A stretch of DNA of 33,075 bases from JAISXK01 sp031549625 (GTDB lineage: Bacteria > Bacillota > Clostridia > Christensenellales > CAG-138). Positions 1 to 8,025 of the stretch are shown in pieces; position 1 is the stretch's first letter, and every line of letters starts with the position of its first letter. The stretch lies in assembly GCA_031549625.1 (NCBI GenBank), contig JAVBPK010000050.1, positions 1 through 33,075 of the forward strand. Reading direction: 5' to 3'. The translations under genes and the position numbers were made by a program. The notes beneath the pieces were generated by a model that searched no databases, was not told where the DNA came from, and worked only from the letters and a program-made list of their open reading frames with translations.

Positions 1-1
1 A

Positions 2-403
2 TACCACTGGCTGCTTAAACCGCTGAGTCTCACCTATCTCGACACCATCAGCTTTATCCTCATCATTGCTTCGTTGGTGCAATTCGTTGAGATGTTCATC
101 AAAAAAAGCAGCCCCAGCCTGTATCGCGCGCTAGGCATCTACCTACCGCTGATCACCACAAATTGCGCCGTTCTCGGCGTAACGGTTTTAAACGTGCGTG
201 AACAGTACGGCTTGTTCCTCAGCGTGTTAAACGGCGTATTCTCCGCGCTGGGCTTCCTGCTCGCCATCGTATTGATGGCAGGCGTGCGTGAGCGTTTGGC
301 CACCTCAAACGTGCCCAAACCGCTGCGCGGCTTCTCTATCAGCTTAGTCATTGCCGGCCTGATGTCCATTGCTTTTATGGGCTTCTCCGGCATTGTAAAA
401 TAA
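2..403 (+). CDS. rnfA: RnfA, ion-translocating electron transport complex subunit A (5' end cut off)
   Basis: This is the C-terminal two thirds of RnfA, an integral membrane subunit of the Rnf complex, which couples ferredoxin:NAD+ electron transfer to Na+ or H+ export. The frame is open from base 2, so the gene starts outside the window. Visible family signatures are the stretch FVEMFIKK and the highly conserved PLITTNCAVLG segment, which contains the conserved Cys of the RnfA/RnfE (NqrE/D) fold, followed by two more hydrophobic helices. It ends 12 bases before rnfB, as expected when rnfA and rnfB close an rnfCDGEAB operon. The identity is firm; the ion pumped cannot be read from this fragment. 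Confidence 0.93.
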   Translation, partial: YHWLLKPLSLTYLDTISFILIIASLVQFVEMFIKKSSPSLYRALGIYLPLITTNCAVLGVTVLNVREQYGLFLSVLNGVFSALGFLLAIVLMAGVRERLATSNVPKPLRGFSISLVIAGLMSIAFMGFSGIVK

Positions 404-415
404 GGGGGGAGCAAA

Positions 416-1252
416 ATGAATATCGCTGCTATCATATATGCGCTTGCCATCATGGGCGTCCTTGGAATGGCTTTTGGAGGCATGCTCAGCGTGGCGGACA
501 AGAAATTCGCCGTTGAAGTCGATACGCGTGTGGAAGCGATTCGTTCCGTACTTCCCGGTGCGAATTGCGGCGCATGCGGTCATGTGGGCTGTGACGCTTT
601 TGCAGAAGCGGTTGTTGCCGGCACAGCGCCTGCCAACGGTTGTTTGGCTGGCGGCGCAAGTACATCCGCCGCCATCGGCGACATACTTGGCGTGAGCGTT
701 GCGCCCAGCGCTCAAAAAGTAGCGCGCGTGCTTTGTCAGGGCACAACCAGTGTGGCAAGGGATCGTTACGAATACGACGGCTACCGCAGCTGCCGCGTCG
801 CTGCCAGCCTTTCCGGCGGACCGAAACAGTGCCGTTTTGCCTGCATCGGGCTAGGGGACTGCCTGGCCGTATGTAAGTTTGGCGCCATTCAGCTCAAAGA
901 CGGCATCGTCCAAATAGACAAACGCCGCTGCGTTGGCTGCGGCGCTTGCGCCGAAGTCTGCCCGCACAACGTCATCCATATGTTGCCGCCAGAAGCAAAA
1001 GTCATCGTGCGCTGCCGCAACGAGGATGTTGCCCGCACAGCGCGCGACGTATGCATGCGCGCTTGCATTGCTTGTGGCCGCTGCGTAAAAGAATGCAAAT
1101 ACGACGCCATTAAAATCGAAAATGGATTTGCCCGCATAGATCCGGAAAAATGTACGCTATGCACGGAATGCATACCCGTATGCCCCTGCAAGTGCATCAC
1201 GCGCGCCGGACTTGCGCAGGCCCAAATGCCGACTCAGGCCGCCACAGTGTAG
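416..1252 (+). CDS. rnfB: RnfB, multi-cluster iron-sulfur subunit of the Rnf complex
   Basis: RnfB receives electrons from reduced ferredoxin and feeds the membrane part of the Rnf complex. The 278-residue protein starts with one hydrophobic anchor (about residues 3-25). A 4Fe-4S domain with the CGACGHVGC motif follows near residues 55-65. Further cysteine motifs come after it: CRFACIGLGDCLAVC, CVGCGACAEVCP, CIACGRCVKEC and CTLCTECIPVCP. That is more clusters than the shorter proteobacterial RnfB and is typical of clostridial forms. The ATG at 416 follows a GGGGGGAG ribosome binding site. A hairpin shortly after the stop suggests the operon ends here. Confidence 0.95.
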   Translation: MNIAAIIYALAIMGVLGMAFGGMLSVADKKFAVEVDTRVEAIRSVLPGANCGACGHVGCDAFAEAVVAGTAPANGCLAGGASTSAAIGDILGVSVAPSAQKVARVLCQGTTSVARDRYEYDGYRSCRVAASLSGGPKQCRFACIGLGDCLAVCKFGAIQLKDGIVQIDKRRCVGCGACAEVCPHNVIHMLPPEAKVIVRCRNEDVARTARDVCMRACIACGRCVKECKYDAIKIENGFARIDPEKCTLCTECIPVCPCKCITRAGLAQAQMPTQAATV

Positions 1253-1279
1253 GAACGCAACAACATATATTTCTGTCAT

Positions 1280-1314
1280 AAACGGGGCTGCCATCCAACA
1301 TGGTGGCCCCGTTT
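1280..1314 (+). terminator. Hairpin after rnfB, probable operon terminator
   Basis: A nine-base perfect stem AAACGGGGC/GCCCCGTTT (1280-1288 with 1306-1314) is extended inward by two wobble pairs and four ordinary pairs around a five-base loop. The U-tract after it is weak (GTTTGTAAC), so termination may be imperfect. Confidence 0.6.
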
Positions 1315-1480
1315 GTAACTGTAAAGCGGTTACAACGCGGACCGGTGCCTATGCCCCCGCATCCCTCTTGCAAATATGCTCCTCTATAATACCCGACTTT
1401 TTAGCACGCAAATACGCACCCCTCGCACAGCCTTCGAATAGTATGGACTAAAAATATTTCACGAAGGCATGTGTGATCCT

Positions 1481-2404
1481 ATGAAACTAAATACAGCTTC
1501 TTCATTCCCTACCCCTTTGTTTTTGATCGCCGTCTTTATAGCTGCACTGGCGCTCGCCATACTTATCTATCTTCTTTGGCGTCAACGGCGCGCTGTGTCG
1601 GCGTTTTTTGGTTTTGCGTATGATCCGGAGCAAGACATATTCTATTCTACGCTCAACCCGTGGCAGCGCAAATACGGGTATTGCCGCTTATACGACGAGG
1701 CTGCGGCGTTGCTTTCCATGATTGTCGATTGTGAACCCATTCGTTTTGAATACGACGGAAAGCTATGGCTGATCGAACTATGGAAAGGACAGTATGGCGC
1801 TACAAGCGGATGTGAAATCGGCGTATATACCGCCCGCAAAAAGAGCATTCGCCTCTTTGGCAATGTGCTGTACCGCAGAACGGACGACTTGTTCGACATA
1901 TCCGTGTGTCTTTTAAAGAACGGCAGTGTTCTGCTTTCGCGCGCGGAAAAGCACTGGTGGCTCACCGGCTTTAAGCTGGGTGAATTTTCCGAACCCGGCG
2001 AATTAACCGCCATCATCGATATACATCTGAAAAACGAAGAAATGCAAAAAGTATTCGTAGCCGCTTTGCAAAGGACCGGCTATACATCTGGGGAATACAG
2101 CGCCACAGGCGGCGATATCCGCATCAATTTTACAACCCCGCACGCGTCGCAGCCTTCCACGCGCACGCCGGAATTCGAACAAAAAGTGCAGGCAAACAAC
2201 CATTTCTATTGCGAAGTCATTCGCGCGCTGCAGGAGGAGCTGGGACTCACAAACGGCGCAGAAATCATGGCCGCGCTGCAAACGCGCAACCGCGCTTTGC
2301 ATAAAAAATTGCTTCGCCTGATGCATCCGCGCACACATACATTCATTCGTATATTGCCGCAACTGTTTGCCGCACAAAAGCCGCTGCAAAGGGAGGCCGA
2401 CTGA
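1481..2404 (+). CDS. Membrane-anchored DUF4474-type protein of unknown function
   Basis: This 307-residue protein has an N-terminal transmembrane helix (about residues 9-34, ending in LLWRQRR). After it comes a domain I recognise as resembling DUF4474, with the signature run YDPEQDIFYS, NPWQRKYGYC, LYDEAAA, CEPI and LWLIELWKGQYG. The rest (about residues 180-300) is more polar and carries no family I know. Function is unknown; the anchor and positive-inside rule put the domain in the cytoplasm. I chose the ATG at 1481 because the GAAGG at 1463-1467 lies 13 bases upstream. The ATG at 1469, four codons earlier, would sit directly on that site. The stop is one base before the next gene's ATG, so the two are probably translationally coupled. 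Confidence 0.8.
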   Translation: MKLNTASSFPTPLFLIAVFIAALALAILIYLLWRQRRAVSAFFGFAYDPEQDIFYSTLNPWQRKYGYCRLYDEAAALLSMIVDCEPIRFEYDGKLWLIELWKGQYGATSGCEIGVYTARKKSIRLFGNVLYRRTDDLFDISVCLLKNGSVLLSRAEKHWWLTGFKLGEFSEPGELTAIIDIHLKNEEMQKVFVAALQRTGYTSGEYSATGGDIRINFTTPHASQPSTRTPEFEQKVQANNHFYCEVIRALQEELGLTNGAEIMAALQTRNRALHKKLLRLMHPRTHTFIRILPQLFAAQKPLQREAD

Positions 2405-2405
2405 T

Positions 2406-3287
2406 ATGTCCGCCCTGGACCGCGCCTATGAACGCGCACGCCGCATACGCATCGACGACTCGTCAAAGCTGGTAATGATGAGTGATTGCCACAGAGGCGA
2501 CGGAAGCAACGCCGATGACTACATCAAAAACCAGAATATCGCCCACTATGCCCTGACGCGGTACTATCAGGAAGGCTTCACATATATTGAGCTTGGCGAT
2601 GGAGACGAACTATGGCAAAACCGCTGCTTTGAAGACATCACCGAAACACATGGCAATACGTTTGAAGTATTGAAAAAGTTCTATGACGAAAACCGTTTCT
2701 TCATGCTGTATGGCAACCACGACATGTGCAAACGGCATGCGCGATGGGGAAAAAAGCATCTCGAAAGCTATATGCGCAAAAACGAAATCATACCCCTATT
2801 TCCCGGCATACAGGTATATGAAGCGCTGTTGCTGGAATACCATAAGCCCGCGCAAAGCTTGTTTGCGCTGCACGGCCACCAGGTAGACCCCCTCAATAAT
2901 ACGTTTTGGCGATTAGCCCGCTTTTTGGTTCGGTATGCATGGCGCCCACTGGAGATGATTGGGCTAAAAGATCCGTTCAGCGCGCCTAAAAACCACAGCA
3001 AAAAGCAAACACTGGAAGAACGGCTTAGCGACTGGGCTTTCCAGCACGACATGCCCATCATCGCCGGACATACGCACCATTCCGTTTTTCCGGGAAAGAA
3101 CGACGCTCTCTATTTCAACGACGGCTGCTGCGTACACCCTCGCTGCATTACGGCGCTGGAGATCGCAAACGGCGCAATAGGTTTGGTAAAGTGGAGCATA
3201 TTGACGACGGCGGATGGCCATTTATATGTGGATAAAAGCATACTGGAGGGTCCGCGCCCCTTGCGGGAAATTTTCCACACTTACTAA
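2406..3287 (+). CDS. Metallophosphoesterase (calcineurin-like phosphoesterase)
   Basis: The 293-residue protein shows the full set of calcineurin-like metal ligands: D27 and H29 in SDCHRGDG, D65 in GDGDE, N104-H105 in YGNHD, H156 and H158 in LHGHQ, and the GHTHH motif at 221-225. It should be a two-metal phosphatase or phosphodiesterase. There is no signal peptide or membrane helix, so it is cytoplasmic. The layout recalls UDP-2,3-diacylglucosamine hydrolase-like members, but the substrate cannot be told. The ATG at 2406 has GGGAGG at 2391-2396, nine bases upstream; an in-frame ATG at 2367 would lie inside the preceding gene and has no such site. It forms a two-gene unit with the DUF4474 protein. 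Confidence 0.88.
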   Translation: MSALDRAYERARRIRIDDSSKLVMMSDCHRGDGSNADDYIKNQNIAHYALTRYYQEGFTYIELGDGDELWQNRCFEDITETHGNTFEVLKKFYDENRFFMLYGNHDMCKRHARWGKKHLESYMRKNEIIPLFPGIQVYEALLLEYHKPAQSLFALHGHQVDPLNNTFWRLARFLVRYAWRPLEMIGLKDPFSAPKNHSKKQTLEERLSDWAFQHDMPIIAGHTHHSVFPGKNDALYFNDGCCVHPRCITALEIANGAIGLVKWSILTTADGHLYVDKSILEGPRPLREIFHTY

Positions 3288-3413
3288 TACGCGCAAACAG
3301 TTTCCTTTTTCGCCGTTTTATGCTATTGTGGTAAACGCAGTGCGGCCATGAGCCGCAGCACGCCCGGAAGCTTATATCAATATGGCGACAAACTGCTCTG
3401 AAAGGCACGGTAC

Positions 3414-4181
3414 ATGCGAAAAATTCCGCAGCTTCCCCAAATATGCGTCCCCATTGTTGCCCGCAATACCGGCACGTTGCTTGATGAGTTGCGCTTTGCC
3501 GCAGCTGCTTCCGCAGACATGCTGGAATGGCGGGCAGATTATTTTTGCGGCAGTCTGGACGAGCATAAGCGCGCCGCTGATCTGTTCTTGCGTGTTGCCA
3601 ATGGTTGCCCAGCCATATTCACCTACCGTTCAGAAGCGGAGGCCAAGCATCCGTGCTGGCTTGACACCAGCTTGCAGCAGGAACTATACACGCATATCAT
3701 TACGCAAACCAACTTTGCTTATGTCGATTGTGAAATAAGCAGGCCTGCTCCTTTTTGGCGCAGTGTCCAAGAGAACACGAAGCAGCAAGAGAAAATTTTA
3801 ATCGGCTCCTATCATGATTTTGATAATACGCCGGACGACGCTTTTTTGGATGCGCAAATTCAAACGACCAAGGCAGCAGGCGCAAACATCGCCAAACTGG
3901 CGGTTATGGCACAAAAAGAGCTGGATGTTTTTCGCCTGCTTGGCAGGGCGGCGGCCGCGCATAGTTGCCTTGCTCTCCCCGTCATCGCCGTATCCATGGG
4001 CGACGTGGGGCGGATCAGCCGTATAATCGGCTTTCTTTTCGGCGCGCCGCTCACATTTGCAGCGGGCATACAAGCCACAGCCCCCGGCCAGCTGCCCGCA
4101 AACGAGTTGCGCCAACAAATCACAGAATTGCACGCCAACATCTGTAAAACCATCACGCATGCGGCCCAAAAAGCAAAATAG
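3414..4181 (+). CDS. aroD: Type I 3-dehydroquinate dehydratase
   Basis: AroD converts 3-dehydroquinate to 3-dehydroshikimate in the shikimate pathway through a Schiff base. The 255-residue length is normal for the type I class. Expected residues are in place: the substrate-binding EWRAD at 38-42, the catalytic His in SYHDF (H134), the Schiff-base lysine in NIAKLAV (K161), the binding Arg in GRISRI (R203) and Q226 in APGQLP. No other shikimate gene is in the window, so it seems to be a stand-alone unit. Upstream, TATTGT at 3324-3329 preceded by TG is a possible extended -10. The downstream neighbour converges on it. Confidence 0.95.
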   Translation: MRKIPQLPQICVPIVARNTGTLLDELRFAAAASADMLEWRADYFCGSLDEHKRAADLFLRVANGCPAIFTYRSEAEAKHPCWLDTSLQQELYTHIITQTNFAYVDCEISRPAPFWRSVQENTKQQEKILIGSYHDFDNTPDDAFLDAQIQTTKAAGANIAKLAVMAQKELDVFRLLGRAAAAHSCLALPVIAVSMGDVGRISRIIGFLFGAPLTFAAGIQATAPGQLPANELRQQITELHANICKTITHAAQKAK

Positions 4182-4220
4182 GCCCAAAGGCCATGCATGC
4201 TGTTATTGCCGTTTTGTTCG

Positions 4221-5318
4221 CTATAGATAGATTACGCAATTTCGCCCGTTTGCCTTTGCGCGATATAAATTTACGTCCGCACGTTCGATAAATTTGGAAT
4301 ACGAAATCCCTTTTACATAAGAACCAACGCCACAGCTCACCGTAATGGTTTCGCCGTGATCCCATTGTGTATTTCGTATGGCGTTCATGACGTTCTCAAT
4401 TCTGCTTAGCGCCTGCCGCAGACCGCAGTTTTTGAAAAGTATGATAAATTCCTCGCCGCCATAGCGGCCAAACACTTCCGTGCCGTCCAATTGCCCGGCG
4501 ATAATGCCGGAGAGTTTGATAAGCACTTCATCGCCATAAAGATGCCCAAACGAATCGTTGATGCGTTTAAAAAAATCGATATCGATCAAGCATACCGTCA
4601 AGAGTCTGCCGCTGTCGTACGCTTTGCGCATCTCTTCATCGATACACGCCGTCAGATAGCGCCGGTTAAAGGCGCCGGTAAGCGCGTCGGTAAGCGACAT
4701 CTCCTCCAAGCGTCGTACCAAACGATCCGCTTCGAGCTTCGCTTTTTGATATCGCAGAATAACGAAGTAAGCAAGCGCCGCCGTGGCGCAATAGCTGAAC
4801 ACCAGCCCCACCATCAAATCGATGTACCAGACCTGCCTGTTTGGATATGGCACCACAATATCCGGCCAATACAGTTCTATCCATATGAGCATCAAAAAGA
4901 GCATCAATGTGATGATAAGCAGAACACCGCGATACTTCCCGGGGAACATCACGACGATGCCCATCGCGCAGAACACCACGAGGGGCAATGTAGAACCGGT
5001 CGCTCCGCCGGAAAACAACCACAAAAATGGAAACAATACAAATATCGCGTATACCGCAATGATAACCGATGTTACACGCCACCGTTTCGTCACCATGGAA
5101 TAGAGCACGCAGAGCACATCGATGACGATATTGATGGCCAAAAGCAACACGGTGATAGCATTGAGCCCGATCACGCAATTGGCGATAATGCCGATTATGG
5201 CAATGGCGATCCCTGCGAGCGCTACAATCGTATAAACGGTATGCTCAATAGCAATCGCTTCACCGAAGAGATTTTCCTTAAAGTAGTAGAATAACCTTTT
5301 TAGTACCCGCAACTCCAT
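4221..5318 (-). CDS. Membrane diguanylate cyclase (GGDEF domain)
   Basis: This 365-residue protein makes c-di-GMP from two GTP. About six transmembrane helices fill residues 25-195 and match no sensor family I can name. A short basic/acidic linker (residues 196-210) leads into a GGDEF domain with DALTGAFNRR, the metal-binding DIDFFKRIND and the active-site motif RYGGEEF. Because GGEEF is an accepted active variant, catalysis is expected. The product-inhibition I-site (RxxD ahead of the motif) reads DGTE, so it looks absent. There is no EAL domain. I start it at the ATG at 5318; a GTG one codon upstream is also possible, and the GGGAAG just ahead is close for either. It converges on aroD. Confidence 0.92.
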   Translation of the reverse strand: MELRVLKRLFYYFKENLFGEAIAIEHTVYTIVALAGIAIAIIGIIANCVIGLNAITVLLLAINIVIDVLCVLYSMVTKRWRVTSVIIAVYAIFVLFPFLWLFSGGATGSTLPLVVFCAMGIVVMFPGKYRGVLLIITLMLFLMLIWIELYWPDIVVPYPNRQVWYIDLMVGLVFSYCATAALAYFVILRYQKAKLEADRLVRRLEEMSLTDALTGAFNRRYLTACIDEEMRKAYDSGRLLTVCLIDIDFFKRINDSFGHLYGDEVLIKLSGIIAGQLDGTEVFGRYGGEEFIILFKNCGLRQALSRIENVMNAIRNTQWDHGETITVSCGVGSYVKGISYSKFIERADVNLYRAKANGRNCVIYL

Positions 5319-5726
5319 CACTTCCCATCGCTTCGCGGCAAACTACGCGCCGCCAGCGAGTCAACGCGCACGCTTAGGCCGTTCCCGGCACATAGCATCC
5401 TAAAAACAGCCTTAAATAGCCTGTTCTGGTATTCCAATAATTTACCACAACCAACCATAGAATGCTATTCTTTTTAGGCACGCGACCGCCATAACCGGCA
5501 CTTTTTGCGCGCGACAACACCAACCTACCAACAAAGTATGATTGGGCCGCTAACATAAATATAACGACAAAACAGCAAACTGACACAAAAGAGCATAAAA
5601 AAACAACTGCATGGCAGCGCCGCAATCTATCTGGTATATGTTTCCTTTTTGACGCAGGCAGGTATATTCTTCCGCCTGAAAAATAGCAAAATGCATGGAA
5701 TGCGCCGGTTTTTTATTTTTATGCTG
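5319..5726. other. Long intergenic region, no gene supported
   Basis: About 400 bases separate the divergent diguanylate cyclase and degV genes. A weak minus-strand frame (5374-5625, TTG start) has a hydrophobic beginning but no ribosome binding site, no family resemblance and a scrambled C-terminal half, so I do not call it. On the minus strand TGGTAAATT (5447-5439) could be an extended -10 for the cyclase. Nothing else was seen. Confidence 0.5.
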
Positions 5727-5753
5727 TTAACAATTGTTCGGTTGTGGTAAAAT
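5727..5753 (+). promoter_or_regulatory. Probable promoter of the degV gene
   Basis: TAAAAT at 5748-5753 is preceded by TGG, giving an extended -10 element. TTAACA at 5727-5732 could be a -35, but its 15-base spacing is short. The coding start lies 33 bases downstream of the -10. Confidence 0.45.
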
Positions 5754-5786
5754 AAGAAAAATCTTTTTTTACTTGAGGAGAGTATG

Positions 5787-6647
5787 ATGAGTATACGCAT
5801 CATTGCGGACAGTTGCTGCGACATAACCCCAGACTTGCAAGAACGCATTCAACTCACCCGGATTCCGCTCATTGTAACTGTTGACGGCAAAGACTACGTC
5901 GATGACGGCACCATCCATATCCCCGACTTAATATACGCGCTTGCGCATAGCGAAACGACGGCCATTTCCACTTGCCCCACGCCGGACGCATACGCGGAAG
6001 CCATGCTGCAATGCGACGAATGTTTTGTCGTTACCCTCTCCTCCAACCTCTCCGGTTCGCACAACGCGGCATGCGTCGCAAAAAATATGGTGCTTGAATC
6101 CCATCCCTCCAAAAAGATTCACATATGCGACTCATTAAGCGCCGCCGTTGCGGAAACACAAATTGCGGCATTTATCCGCGACAAAATTGAGAAGAATCTT
6201 TCCTTTGAAGAGATTATACCGCTCGTAACCGCCTTTTCACAAAAGATACGCACATTTTTCGTGCTGGAAGACTTGGGTAATCTTTTTAAAAACGGCCGCA
6301 TGAGCAAGGTCGCCGGCCGCATTGTCTCCATGATTAAGCTTTGCCCCATCATGGGCGAAGACGGTGAAGGAAATATTCGCTTTGTTTCCCCTTCCCTGGG
6401 CATTGAGCGCTCCTTGCGTAAACTTGTGGAGCTCGTGCAGCACCGCACGCAGCAGGCAAAAGCAAAATCTGTAAACCTCATGCTCGGCTTTTGCAACTGT
6501 TTGCCCCGCGCCGAAATGCTAAAAGAGCGTTTCTTGAGCAAATGCCCCGCCCTGTCCAGCGTTACGCTCGTGCCTACAGGCGGACTTTCCAGCATGTACG
6601 CCAACAATGGCGGGATCATCATAGCGTTTCTTCCCTCAAACGAATAG
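5787..6647 (+). CDS. DegV family fatty-acid-binding protein
   Basis: DegV proteins bind fatty acids and in Firmicutes can serve as the fatty-acid-carrying partner (FakB) of a fatty acid kinase; some members have no proven role. The 286-residue length is typical. The N-terminal IIADSCCDI, the ligand-contact segment STCPTP (61-66), SSNLSGS (85-91) and the C-terminal GGLSSMYANNGG all fit the family. A GAGGAG at 5775-5780 sits six bases before the ATG at 5787, which I prefer to the adjacent ATG at 5784. No FakA kinase gene is nearby, so a FakB role is only an inference. The gene converges on the deaminase gene. Confidence 0.92.
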   Translation: MSIRIIADSCCDITPDLQERIQLTRIPLIVTVDGKDYVDDGTIHIPDLIYALAHSETTAISTCPTPDAYAEAMLQCDECFVVTLSSNLSGSHNAACVAKNMVLESHPSKKIHICDSLSAAVAETQIAAFIRDKIEKNLSFEEIIPLVTAFSQKIRTFFVLEDLGNLFKNGRMSKVAGRIVSMIKLCPIMGEDGEGNIRFVSPSLGIERSLRKLVELVQHRTQQAKAKSVNLMLGFCNCLPRAEMLKERFLSKCPALSSVTLVPTGGLSSMYANNGGIIIAFLPSNE

Positions 6648-6740
6648 ACCTTCGATAGGGGCATTTAGAAAGGGTTCCCTTAGCGGAACGTGGAGCCGAG
6701 CCCTGTGGCATCTCCATCTTCAAAAAGAAGGCGCCTGCCG

Positions 6741-8024
6741 TCACCGCATGCCAAGCCTCGTTGCGGTTTCGAGCACATGGCGCTTTATTTCTGAAGTATC
6801 CAATGTGGGCCACTGTCCGTTTTCATATAAAATTTTACCCGCAACCATGGTGAGCGCCACATCGCCGCGCCCGGCCGCAAACACAATATCGGCGCTCACG
6901 GAAAGGCCCGGCGTAAACCAGGGCGCATCCGTACGCAGCAGCACGATATCCGCCGGCATACCGGCAATAAGCTCTCCGCCCGTTAGGCCAAGCGCCCGGT
7001 ATCCGTTTTTCGTGCCCATCGCCAGTGCCCGCTCTGCGGGCAAAGCAGCCGCGTCGCGTTTGTTTAGCTTTTGCAGCAGACTGCATACATGCATTTCTTC
7101 AAATACATCCAGATTGTTGTTGCTCGCGGCAGAATCCGTGCCCAACGCCACATTGATGCCACGCCCATGCAATTCTTCTACCGGCGCAATGCCATTGCCA
7201 AGCTTTAAATTGCTGCCCGGGCAATGGACTGCGCTAACGGCATGGCGCGCCAATATATCCATGTCGCGTTCCGTCAATTCTACAGCATGCGCCACGCTGG
7301 CCGGGCGTTCAAACAGGCCCGCCCGCTCGCATAGCTCCAATGGCGAACATTGGTAGACGCGCTGCGCGTTCAGCACTTCCTGCCGGGATTCGCACGCATG
7401 GATATGGACACCCACATCCAGCTCTTCGGCTAAGTGCGCGCAGGCGCGTAAATACGGCTCATCGCAGGTATACACGGAATGCGGCGCCACGAGGGTCGTA
7501 ATGCGCCCTTCGCGGCCATTCCAGTTCGCGTGCAGTGAGCGCATTTCATGGAAGCGCTTGCCATCCGTATCCGGCGCTTGCATCCCCCGCCCCAATACGC
7601 CGCGTATGCCGCTTGCCAGCGTTGCCCTTGCCACATCCTCCATAAAGAAGTACATATCCAGAAAGCAAGTAACGCCCGAGGCGAGCATTTCCTGCATGGA
7701 AAGCAGGCTGGCCCAATACACATCTTCCCCCGTGAGCATATCCTCCAGCGGCCAAACCGTGCGCAGCCATTCTTCCAGCGGCAAATGATTGCAAAAGCCG
7801 CGAAACACAGTCATGCCCAAATGTGTATGCGCGTTTACAAGGCCCGGCATAACGATACCGCCTTTGCCGTCGACTACGCGCGCAAAGCAAGCCCCTTCAA
7901 GCCCATCCTTCGCGCCCACATAGAGGATATTTGAGCCGTCCACCGCCACAATGCCGGACAAAGCAGTGCCGTCCGGCTGTAGTATGCGCACGTTGTCCAA
8001 CAGCAAATCGATCTGCTTATCCAT
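6741..8024 (-). CDS. mtaD: 5-methylthioadenosine/S-adenosylhomocysteine deaminase
   Basis: This amidohydrolase-superfamily enzyme (427 residues) should deaminate the adenine of methylthioadenosine and/or S-adenosylhomocysteine to the inosyl compound. Metal and substrate residues are present: HTH (H66, H68) in NAHTHLG, VHIHACES with H207 and H209 and E212, H246 in VAHAVEL, HCPGSNLKL, and D297 in GTDSAASNN. The best start is the ATG at 8024, with GAGGG at 8030-8034 five bases away. An in-frame start at 8036 would overlap the upstream gene. It begins one base after the stop of the SAH hydrolase-like gene, so the two are certainly co-transcribed and probably act on the same metabolite. An alternative is another adenosine-type deaminase of the same clan. 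Confidence 0.93.
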   Translation of the reverse strand: MDKQIDLLLDNVRILQPDGTALSGIVAVDGSNILYVGAKDGLEGACFARVVDGKGGIVMPGLVNAHTHLGMTVFRGFCNHLPLEEWLRTVWPLEDMLTGEDVYWASLLSMQEMLASGVTCFLDMYFFMEDVARATLASGIRGVLGRGMQAPDTDGKRFHEMRSLHANWNGREGRITTLVAPHSVYTCDEPYLRACAHLAEELDVGVHIHACESRQEVLNAQRVYQCSPLELCERAGLFERPASVAHAVELTERDMDILARHAVSAVHCPGSNLKLGNGIAPVEELHGRGINVALGTDSAASNNNLDVFEEMHVCSLLQKLNKRDAAALPAERALAMGTKNGYRALGLTGGELIAGMPADIVLLRTDAPWFTPGLSVSADIVFAAGRGDVALTMVAGKILYENGQWPTLDTSEIKRHVLETATRLGMR

Positions 8025-8025
8025 G

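Noticed and set aside
4491..5294. 267-codon open frame on the plus strand opposite the diguanylate cyclase
   Set aside because: It is rich in His, Gln and Arg with no domain, and lies wholly antisense to a gene with clear GGDEF motifs; it is a shadow of that gene's codon bias.
5374..5625. 83-codon minus-strand frame with a hydrophobic start in the cyclase-degV gap
   Set aside because: TTG start, no ribosome binding site, no family resemblance, and the second half looks random.
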